Positions 1-6,141 of a stretch of DNA of 15,395 nucleotides are shown in pieces; within the stretch, counting starts at the first letter, position 1, and each line of letters starts with the position of its first letter. The notes beneath the pieces were generated by a model. That model saw only the letters and a program-made list of their open reading frames with translations. It was not told where the DNA came from and did no database searches. Position numbers and translations under genes: made by a program. The stretch spans positions 1 to 15,395 of the forward strand of contig CAXUEL010000064.1 in the NCBI GenBank assembly GCA_964249915.1, given 5' to 3'. The stretch is from Lichenicola sp964249915 (GTDB taxonomy: Bacteria; Pseudomonadota; Alphaproteobacteria; Acetobacterales; Acetobacteraceae).

Positions 1-981
1 GAGGCCGGCGAGGACGGGGGCGGGGAGGACAGCTTCCGCTTCGTGCTGAGCCGCGACGAGTTCCTCGACGCCTTCTTCGACGACCTGGCGCTGCCCGACC
101 TGGTGAAGCGCCAGATCGCCAGCACCGACACCACCACCATCAGCCGCGCCGGCCTCAGCAGCGACGGCTCGCCGTCGCAGCTCGACCTCGGCCGCACCAT
201 GCGGCACTCGATGGCGCGCCGCATCGGCCTGCGCCGTCCCAAGCCCGACCTGGTCGCGGAGCTGGAGCTGCGCATCGCCGCCCTGGAGCAGGACGGCGGC
301 GATCCGGACGCGCTGGAGGCGCTGCGCTCGGAGCTGCGCACCGCCTTGCGCCGGATGAACCGGGTGCCGTGGATCGACCCGGTGGACATGCGCTACCGCC
401 GCTACACCGTCACGCCGAAGCCGACCACGCGCGCCGTCATGTTCTGCCTGATGGACGTGTCCGGCTCCATGACGGAACGCATGAAGGACCTCGCCAAGCG
501 GTTCTTCCTGCTGCTGCACGTGTTCCTGGAGCGACGCTACAAGCGCGTCGACCTGGTGTTCATCCGCCACTCCGAGGTGGCCGAGGAGGTCGACGAGGAC
601 ACCTTCTTCCACGACCCGCGCACCGGCGGTACCATCGTCTCGTCCGCCCTGGTCGAACTGCTCCGGGTGCAGTCCGAGCGCTATCCCGCCGACAGCTGGA
701 ACATCTACGTGGCGCAGGCCTCGGACGGCGACAATTCCGGCAGCGACACGCCGAAATCCTGCGCCCTGCTCAAGGACCAGATCCTGCCCCTGGTGCAGTA
801 CTACGCCTATATCGAGATCGTCGGCTCCGGCGCGGTGATACGCGGCGACACCGACCTGTGGCGCGGCTACCGCAACGTCGCCGACAACAACGACCGCCTC
901 GTGATGCGGCAGGTCGGCGACAAGCGCGACATCTTCCCGGTGTTCCGCGACCTGTTCGCCAAGAAGCCCGAAGCCGCATGA
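1..981 (+). CDS. yeaH: DUF444 / YeaH-YhbH family vWA-domain protein (5' partial)
   Basis: The reading frame is open from the first base, so the gene begins outside the window; the GTG at 43 is internal, because the residues before it (acidic/glycine-rich, then DSFRFVLSRDEF) already match the family. Family members are about 420 residues and 326 are present here, so roughly the first 100 are missing. A von Willebrand factor A-like domain starts near base 436: the MIDAS metal-binding motif DVSGSM is encoded at 454-471 and a second MIDAS-type element, GGT, at about 625-633. The hydrophobic strand before it and the following LAKRFFLLLHVFLERRY helix fit the fold. The biochemical role is not established; in enterobacteria yeaH is co-expressed with the kinase gene yeaG under nutrient or nitrogen stress. 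The next gene, spoVR, starts 13 bases after the stop, so the two are almost certainly co-transcribed. Family assignment is strong and function is uncertain. Confidence 0.93.
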   Translation, partial: EAGEDGGGEDSFRFVLSRDEFLDAFFDDLALPDLVKRQIASTDTTTISRAGLSSDGSPSQLDLGRTMRHSMARRIGLRRPKPDLVAELELRIAALEQDGGDPDALEALRSELRTALRRMNRVPWIDPVDMRYRRYTVTPKPTTRAVMFCLMDVSGSMTERMKDLAKRFFLLLHVFLERRYKRVDLVFIRHSEVAEEVDEDTFFHDPRTGGTIVSSALVELLRVQSERYPADSWNIYVAQASDGDNSGSDTPKSCALLKDQILPLVQYYAYIEIVGSGAVIRGDTDLWRGYRNVADNNDRLVMRQVGDKRDIFPVFRDLFAKKPEAA

Positions 982-994
982 GGGGAGGGTGCCC

Positions 995-2563
995 ATGAGC
1001 CCGCTCGACGCCATCGGCGCGGCCGCCGGATCCTCGCCGACTGGCCTGCTCTACAGCGGCTCGGAATGGAACTTCGACATCCTGCGCCGCTCCTACGACG
1101 CGATCGAGCGCATCGCGCTCGACGAGCTCAAGCTCGACGTCTACCCGAACCGGATCGAGGTGATCACGTCGGAGCAGATGCTCGACGTGTACACCTCACA
1201 CGGCATGCCGCTGATCTACAAGCACTGGTCGTTCGGCAAGCGCTTCGTCGGTCACGAGAACGCCTACAAGCGCGGCCTGATGGGCCTGGCCTACGAGGTG
1301 GTGATCAACTCCGATCCCTGCATCAGCTACCTGATGGAGGAGAACAGCGCCACCATGCAGGCGCTGGTGATCGCGCACGCCGCGTTCGGCCACAACCACT
1401 TCTTCAAGAACAACCGCCTGTTCCGCGAATGGACCGCGCCGTCCGGCATCCTCGACTATCTCGAGTTCGCGCGCGGCTACATCGCCCAGTGCGAGGACCG
1501 TTACGGCGTGCAGGCGGTCGAGCGCATCCTCGACGCGGCGCACGCGCTGCAGAACCAGGGCGTGCACCGCCACAGCGGCGCCCGGGTGATCGACCTCAAG
1601 GCCGAGCAGCAGCGCGAGCGCGACCGGCGCGAGCACGAGGCCAGCGTGTTCAACGATTTGTGGCGCACCGTGCCCGGCACCAAGGCGGAGAAGGGGCCGG
1701 ACACCGCCGCGGAGCGCCGCCGCCGTCTCGGCCTGCCGGAAGAGAACGTGCTGTACTTCCTGGAGAAGAACGCGCCGCTGCTGGCGCCGTGGGAACGCGA
1801 GGTGATCCGCATCGTCCGGCTCATCGCCCAGTATTTCTACCCGCAGCCGCAGGCCAAGATGATGAACGAGGGCTGCGCCACCTGGGTGCACTACGAGATC
1901 ATGTCGCGGCTGCACGCGCGCGGCCAGATCGACGACGCCGCCTTCCTGGAGACCATCCACTCCACCACCAACGTGATCAGCCAGCCGGGCTTCGACAGCG
2001 GCGGCGGCCCGAACTTCAACCCGTACGCGCTCGGCTACGCGATGATGACCGACATCGCGCGGGTCTGCGACGCACCGACCGCCGAGGACCGCATGTGGTT
2101 CCCGGACATCGCCGGCAACAACGACGCCATCGGCACGCTGCACCACGCCTGGGCCGAATATCGTGACGAGAGCTTCATCCAGCAGTTCCTGTCGCCTGCG
2201 GTCATGCGCCAGTTCAAGCTGTTCCGCCTGCGAGACGACACCGAGAAGCCGTATCTGCTGGTGGACGCGATCCACGATGCCCAGGGCTACCGCGACATAC
2301 GCCGCAGCGTCGCCCGGTCCTACGATCCCGGCAACTTCTACGTCGACATCGAGATCGTCGACGTCGACCTGTCCGGCGATCGCTGCCTCCGGCTGCAGCA
2401 CCGCACCAGCCCGGGCCATCTGCTGGACGAGAAGGACGCCCGAGCCTCGCTGCGCCACCTGGCCGACCTGTGGGGCTACGAGGTCCGTCTGCTGGAGACC
2501 GACCGCCAGACCGACACCGTCCTGGCCACGCACCTGGCATCCCCCCCACGCCCCCCCGGCTGA
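995..2563 (+). CDS. spoVR: SpoVR family protein
   Basis: A 522-residue protein, the usual size for the SpoVR/YcgB family. The ATG at 995 is chosen over the in-frame GTG at 989 because a strong ribosome binding site (GGGGAGG, 982-988) sits six bases before it. Family landmarks are SGSEWNFDILRR near residues 21-32, the His-rich AHAAFGHNHFFKNN at about 128-140, and the late NEGCATWVHY at 291-300. The last corresponds to the usual NEGWATFWHY-type motif with a Cys at the Trp position. The name comes from Bacillus subtilis, where it affects spore cortex formation. In non-sporulating proteobacteria the function is unknown, but the gene travels with prkA/yeaG and yeaH, and a role in stress or stationary phase is inferred from that. 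The short Pro-rich tail is not conserved-looking. Confidence 0.95.
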   Translation: MSPLDAIGAAAGSSPTGLLYSGSEWNFDILRRSYDAIERIALDELKLDVYPNRIEVITSEQMLDVYTSHGMPLIYKHWSFGKRFVGHENAYKRGLMGLAYEVVINSDPCISYLMEENSATMQALVIAHAAFGHNHFFKNNRLFREWTAPSGILDYLEFARGYIAQCEDRYGVQAVERILDAAHALQNQGVHRHSGARVIDLKAEQQRERDRREHEASVFNDLWRTVPGTKAEKGPDTAAERRRRLGLPEENVLYFLEKNAPLLAPWEREVIRIVRLIAQYFYPQPQAKMMNEGCATWVHYEIMSRLHARGQIDDAAFLETIHSTTNVISQPGFDSGGGPNFNPYALGYAMMTDIARVCDAPTAEDRMWFPDIAGNNDAIGTLHHAWAEYRDESFIQQFLSPAVMRQFKLFRLRDDTEKPYLLVDAIHDAQGYRDIRRSVARSYDPGNFYVDIEIVDVDLSGDRCLRLQHRTSPGHLLDEKDARASLRHLADLWGYEVRLLETDRQTDTVLATHLASPPRPPG

Positions 2564-2570
2564 CCATCCG

Positions 2571-2593
2571 AGTTGGCATAATATTCATTATAC
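2571..2593. promoter_or_regulatory. AT-rich dyad upstream of mazG
   Basis: The spacer between spoVR and mazG contains a block of A and T that stands out in this GC-rich window. At its centre is an inverted repeat ATAAT-N4-ATTAT (2578-2582 and 2587-2591). A perfect TATAAT hexamer lies on the minus strand (2587-2592), and TTGGCA (2573-2578) lies on the plus strand. Neither pairs with a convincing partner hexamer at 16-18 bases, so I cannot assign a promoter with direction. It may be a promoter/operator for mazG or a protein-binding dyad; the arms and spacing did not match a regulator box I know. Confidence 0.35.
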
Positions 2594-2600
2594 GGTGTCT

Positions 2601-2643
2601 GGAGCAGAGCTCCCCGTAGCGGACTTGCCGGGCCACCGGCCCG
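2601..2643. repeat. Two GC hairpins before mazG
   Basis: Two short perfect inverted repeats sit between the AT-rich dyad and the mazG start: GGAGC-AGA-GCTCC (2601-2613) and CGGGCC-ACC-GGCCCG (2629-2643). Neither is followed by a T-run, so neither is a standard intrinsic terminator. In the mazG transcript the second would fold 16 bases upstream of the start codon, in a leader that shows no Shine-Dalgarno sequence. It could be a spoVR 3'-end structure or a modulator of mazG translation. Confidence 0.35.
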
Positions 2644-2659
2644 CGGGCACCCTCGGCTG

Positions 2660-3478
2660 ATGACCGAGCCCGCTACTCTCGATGCCGACCCTGCCCGGCA
2701 GCTGGTCCGCCTGCTGGACATCATGGCCGCTCTCCGGGATCCGACGGCCGGCTGCCCGTGGGACCAGGCGCAGACCTTCGACAGCATCGCGCCCTACACC
2801 ATAGACGAAGCCTATGAGGTCGCCGACGCCATCGCCCGTCGCGACTGGGCGGCCCTTCCGGACGAGCTCGGCGACCTGCTGCTGCAGGTCGTCTACTACG
2901 CCAGCCTCGGCCAGTCCGAGAACCGCTTCGACTTCGCCACCATCGCCCGCCTGATCGCCGACAAGATGGTACGACGCCACCCGCACGTCTTCGGCGACGC
3001 GGCAGCCCGCACTGCCGGCCCATCCTGGGACGACGCCAAGGCGGCCGAGCGCCGTGCCCGTGCCGAGCACGGCGTCCTGGCCGGCATCCCGCTCAACCTG
3101 CCCGCCCTGTCGCGCGCGGCCAAGCTGTGCGCTCGCGCCGCCCGGGTCGGCTTCGACTGGCAGCAGCCGGCGCTGGTGATCGACAAGGTTTCCGAGGAGC
3201 TGGCCGAACTGCGTGCCGAGCTCGACACGGCGGACCCCGTCCGGCTCCGCGACGAGATCGGCGACGTGCTGTTCACCGTCGCCAACCTGTCCCGCAGCCT
3301 CCACCTCGATCCGGAAGCCTGCCTGCGCGAGGCGAACGCCAAGTTCCAGCGCCGCTTCGAGCACATGGAGCGGTCGATCGAGGCCACCGGCCGGTCGCTT
3401 GCCGAGACCGGGCTGGACGACATGGAAGCCGGCTGGCAGGCCGCCAAGGAGGCGGAGCGGCAGGACGCGGACGCTTAG
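2660..3478 (+). CDS. mazG: Nucleoside triphosphate pyrophosphohydrolase MazG
   Basis: A 272-residue protein matching full-length two-domain MazG. It hydrolyses (d)NTPs to NMP and pyrophosphate, clearing aberrant nucleotides in the cytoplasm and, in E. coli, modulating ppGpp-linked stress. The N-terminal repeat holds the signature LRDPTAGCPWDQAQTF (about residues 25-40), the helix DEAYEVADAI (49-58) and DELGDLLLQVV (68-78), which together form the Mg-binding ExxE...ExxD arrangement. RRHPHVFGD (105-113) is also typical. The second repeat has SEELAEL (178-184) and RDEIGDVLF (197-205). The ATG at 2660 is the only good start: the frame upstream is closed by a TAA at 2579 and offers no ATG or GTG. 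No ribosome binding site is visible. The gene converges on the phosphatase gene, with stop codons overlapping. In other alphaproteobacteria mazG is often found near hflX/hfq in the same direction, so its inverted position here is a local rearrangement (inference). Confidence 0.96.
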   Translation: MTEPATLDADPARQLVRLLDIMAALRDPTAGCPWDQAQTFDSIAPYTIDEAYEVADAIARRDWAALPDELGDLLLQVVYYASLGQSENRFDFATIARLIADKMVRRHPHVFGDAAARTAGPSWDDAKAAERRARAEHGVLAGIPLNLPALSRAAKLCARAARVGFDWQQPALVIDKVSEELAELRAELDTADPVRLRDEIGDVLFTVANLSRSLHLDPEACLREANAKFQRRFEHMERSIEATGRSLAETGLDDMEAGWQAAKEAERQDADA

Positions 3479-4308
3479 GCCGCCAGCAAGGTGTCGTAGA
3501 GCGCCAGCCAGCTGTGCCGGTCCGGCGCGTAGAGCAGCCCGCCTGCCCGGTCTGTCGCCAGATACGGCGTGCCGTCGAAATGCGCGCAGTAGCCACCCGC
3601 CTCGGCATGGAGCAGCCAGCCAGGCAGGTGGTCCCACGGCATCAGCCGGTTGAAGATCAGGAAGTGGCAATGCCCCGACGCGAGCACGCGGTACTCCTGC
3701 GCGGCGCAGCGGTAATCCCAGCTAGCCAGCACGCGCGGCAGGTTGAGCGCCACCCGGTCGCGCAGCGGCTGCGGCAGGTGCCGCCACGCCGCGTTGCCGG
3801 TCATCTCCGACGGCGCCGCCGGTCGCGCCACCCGGAGCGTCACCTGCTGCCCGTCGGCGTGCTCGAGCCAGGCCCCCTCGCCCCTGACCGCTACGGCCGC
3901 GTCGTCGCATAGCGGGTCGTGGATCACCGCCCCCACCACCTCGCCGCGCATCACCGCGGCCGCCATCACCCCGAACAGCGGCACCCCGGCGGCGAAATTG
4001 GACGTGCCGTCGATCGGATCCACCACGAAGGCCAGCTCCGCGTCGCCCAGCCGATCGATCAGGCCCGGATCGGCGCTTGCGGCCTCCTCGCCGATCACCA
4101 CGCAGCCCGGGAACAGCCGTTCCAGCCCCTGGGTGATCAGCCGCTCCGCCGCCTCGTCCGCCACGGTGACGAGGTCGGTCGGACCGCTCTTGGTGCGTAT
4201 GTCGTCGCTGCCGAGGCGGCGGAAGCGCGGCATCACCTCCGCACGCGCCGCGGCGCGCAGGATCTGCGTCACCTCGACCGCATCGGCCACCGAGAAGATC
4301 CCGTTCAT
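3475..4308 (-). CDS. Inositol monophosphatase family protein
   Basis: A 277-residue Mg-dependent phosphatase of the inositol monophosphatase superfamily. The complete metal site is visible: KSGPTDLVTVAD (40-51), GEE (73-75), DPIDGTSNF (97-105) and WDHLPGWLLHAEAGG (225-239). Superfamily members hydrolyse inositol-1-phosphate, histidinol phosphate, fructose-1,6-bisphosphate or 3'-phosphoadenosine 5'-phosphate, and motifs alone do not fix the substrate. SuhB-like or HisN-like activity is possible. Translation starts at an ATG whose last two bases open the hflX stop codon (ATGA overlap), with AAGGA upstream inside the hflX end, so it is probably translationally coupled to hflX and last in the operon. 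Its TAA stop overlaps the mazG TAG stop within the tetranucleotide TTAG. Confidence 0.93.
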   Translation of the reverse strand: MNGIFSVADAVEVTQILRAAARAEVMPRFRRLGSDDIRTKSGPTDLVTVADEAAERLITQGLERLFPGCVVIGEEAASADPGLIDRLGDAELAFVVDPIDGTSNFAAGVPLFGVMAAAVMRGEVVGAVIHDPLCDDAAVAVRGEGAWLEHADGQQVTLRVARPAAPSEMTGNAAWRHLPQPLRDRVALNLPRVLASWDYRCAAQEYRVLASGHCHFLIFNRLMPWDHLPGWLLHAEAGGYCAHFDGTPYLATDRAGGLLYAPDRHSWLALYDTLLAA

Positions 4309-5717
4309 CCCCAATCCTTCCCGCCGCGGCGCCGGTCGCCGCCGCCCGACGCGCGACGGGTCAACGGCGCGATGCGCGTGCGGTTTGCGTCCTGCCGATC
4401 CGTGCCGTCCCGATGCTGCTGCCGCTCGAACCGGGCCCGGTCGGCCGGCAGCAGCCTGACCACCAGCCGGATCTCCTCCTCGCCGTCGCGCCGGTCCACC
4501 ACCTCGCCGTGCGCGTACAGCCAGGCGAGCGAGGCGCCGTCCTGCACGGCCAGTCGGAACTCCGACCGCTCGGTCGCCTGCAGCATGTGCCGGTCGATCG
4601 CCGCCGCCAGCCGGTCCAGCCCGTCGCCGGTGATGGCGGAGATCACCTCCGCGCCCCGCGCCGGGACCTCGTCCACCCCGCCCAGCAGGTCCGCCTTGTT
4701 CAGCACCTCGATCACCCGCTCCGGCCACGCCGCGTCCAGCGTCCCGTCCTCGACCATGCCGTTCAGCACCAGGATCACGTCGCTGCGCTGCGCCGCGCTG
4801 TCCGGATGCGCCGCGTCGCGCACGTGCAGGATGACGTCGGCCTCCGCCACCTCCTCCAGCGTCGCCCGGAACGCCGCCACCAGCTCGGTCGGCAGCTCGC
4901 TGATGAAGCCCACCGTGTCGGACAGGATCACCTTGCGCCCCGATGGCAGCAGGAGGCCGCGCATGGTCGGGTCCAGCGTCGCGAACAGCTGGTCCTGCGC
5001 GTGCACCGCCGCCCCGGTCAGCGCGTTGAACAGCGTCGACTTGCCCGCGTTGGTGTAGCCGACCAGGGCCACCACCGGGAACGGCACCCGTCGGCGCGCG
5101 TCGCGATGCAGCCCGCGGGTGCGCCGGACCTGCTCCAGCTCCTTCTTCAGCCGCACGATGCGGTCGCCGATCAGCCGCCGGTCCGCCTCGATCTGCGTCT
5201 CGCCCGGCCCGCCCAGGAAGCCGAACCCGCCGCGCTGCCGCTCCAGATGGGTCCAGGACCGCACCAGGCGCGAGCGCTGGTACTCGAGATGCGCCAGCTC
5301 CACCTGCAGCGAGCCTTCCCGCGTCGCCGCGCGCTCGCCGAAGATGTCCAGGATCAGCCCGGTGCGGTCGATCACCTTGCAGCGGAGCGAGCGCTCCAGG
5401 TTGCGCTGCTGCACCGGGCTCAGCCGCGAGTCCACGATCACCACGGCGACCGCGTCCTCCGCCACCGCCCCGGCGAGCGACTCTACCTGCCCGCTGCCGA
5501 GCAGCGTCGCCGGCCGCCTGCCGCGGATCGGCAGCACGACCCGGCGCACGATCACCAGCCCGATGGACGCCGCCAGGCCCACCGCCTCCTCCAGACGCGC
5601 GTCCGCCGCACGCATCTCGTGGCGGTGACCATCCGGGCGATGCCCATCCGACGGCCTGTCGTGCTGACGGTCCTCGCGGTCCCAGGGCAGGATGACCGCC
5701 GCGCGTGTCGGCTGCAT
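4305..5717 (-). CDS. hflX: GTPase HflX
   Basis: A 470-residue TRAFAC-class GTPase that binds the 50S/70S ribosome and in E. coli splits stalled ribosomes, for example after heat shock. The N-terminal HflX domain shows RLEEAVGLA (41-49) and RPATLLGSGQVE (68-79). The family motif GGPGETQIEADRRLI lies at 169-183, followed by a basic coiled-coil linker. The G domain has P-loop GYTNAGKST (220-228), switch II DTVGFI (267-272) and NKAD (340-343). Residues 12-34 are an unusual His/Asp/Arg-rich stretch not expected in the family. The ATG at 5717 is preceded directly by GGGAGG, which is closer than ideal; an in-frame TTG at 5735 would add six residues. The gene follows hfq by 20 bases and overlaps the phosphatase start by four, in the classic hfq-hflX order. 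Confidence 0.96.
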   Translation of the reverse strand: MQPTRAAVILPWDREDRQHDRPSDGHRPDGHRHEMRAADARLEEAVGLAASIGLVIVRRVVLPIRGRRPATLLGSGQVESLAGAVAEDAVAVVIVDSRLSPVQQRNLERSLRCKVIDRTGLILDIFGERAATREGSLQVELAHLEYQRSRLVRSWTHLERQRGGFGFLGGPGETQIEADRRLIGDRIVRLKKELEQVRRTRGLHRDARRRVPFPVVALVGYTNAGKSTLFNALTGAAVHAQDQLFATLDPTMRGLLLPSGRKVILSDTVGFISELPTELVAAFRATLEEVAEADVILHVRDAAHPDSAAQRSDVILVLNGMVEDGTLDAAWPERVIEVLNKADLLGGVDEVPARGAEVISAITGDGLDRLAAAIDRHMLQATERSEFRLAVQDGASLAWLYAHGEVVDRRDGEEEIRLVVRLLPADRARFERQQHRDGTDRQDANRTRIAPLTRRASGGGDRRRGGKDWG

Positions 5718-5737
5718 CCTCCCGCCGGTCGCCAAAC

Positions 5738-6028
5738 TCAGGCGGCACCCTTCGCCGGCGCCCCATCCCCGTCCGGCTCGGTCCCGCCTTCCGCCTTGTT
5801 CTGGTCGAACAGCGCGATCGGCGCCGCCGGCATCACCGTGCTGATCGCGTGCTTGTAGACCAGCTGGGTGTGGCCGTCCCGGCGCAGCAGCACCGAGAAG
5901 TTGTCGAACCAGGTGATGATGCCCTGGAGCTTGACGCCGTTGACCAGGAAGATGGTGACCGGCGTCTTCGAGCGGCGAACGTGGTTCAGGAAAACGTCCT
6001 GCACGTTCTGCGAGTTGTCCTTAGCCAT
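5738..6028 (-). CDS. hfq: RNA chaperone Hfq
   Basis: A 96-residue Sm-like protein that forms a hexameric ring and pairs small RNAs with mRNAs. In alphaproteobacteria it is also needed for nitrogen-fixation and stress gene control. The Sm1 region NVQDVFLNHVRRSKTPVTIF (8-27), LVNGVKLQGIITWFDNFSVLL (28-48) and the Sm2 motif YKHAIS (58-63) are canonical; Gln8-type and His residues for uridine binding are present. The tail after about residue 72 is acidic and low-complexity (EGGTEPDGDG). The start ATG has AAGG eight bases upstream. It lies 113 bases downstream of ntrX, with its own possible promoter and a dyad in that gap, and 20 bases upstream of hflX. Confidence 0.98.
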   Translation of the reverse strand: MAKDNSQNVQDVFLNHVRRSKTPVTIFLVNGVKLQGIITWFDNFSVLLRRDGHTQLVYKHAISTVMPAAPIALFDQNKAEGGTEPDGDGAPAKGAA

Positions 6029-6069
6029 GGCCAGGCCTTTGTTCTTCTTGTTGCGGTCCTGTCAGGCGC

Positions 6070-6120
6070 GACGCCAGCGGACCTTGGCGTCCAAACTAGC
6101 AGCGGAAGCGGCGACAGCAA
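6070..6120 (-). promoter_or_regulatory. Possible hfq promoter with perfect 7-bp dyad
   Basis: On the minus strand, TTGCTG (6115-6120) and TAGTTT (6093-6098) are separated by 16 bases and resemble a housekeeping-sigma promoter. Transcription from it would begin around 6086. A perfect inverted repeat GACGCCA-N8-TGGCGTC (6070-6076 and 6085-6091) overlaps that start region. It has no T-run on either side, so it is not an obvious intrinsic terminator; it could be an operator or a hairpin at the head of the hfq leader. Hfq having its own promoter in addition to operon read-through is plausible from known biology elsewhere. The hexamers are weak matches. Confidence 0.35.
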
Positions 6121-6141
6121 AGCCGGCGCGGCGATGGCCGT

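Noticed and set aside
1196..2533. A 445-codon minus-strand frame opposite spoVR
   Set aside because: It is Val/Ala/Gly/His-rich without motifs, and the plus-strand SpoVR family match is unambiguous.
3475..5766. One minus-strand open frame apparently fusing a large N-terminal region to the phosphatase
   Set aside because: The upstream two thirds is the wrong frame of hflX, with low-complexity Gly/Arg/Ala content. The phosphatase begins at the ATG at 4308.
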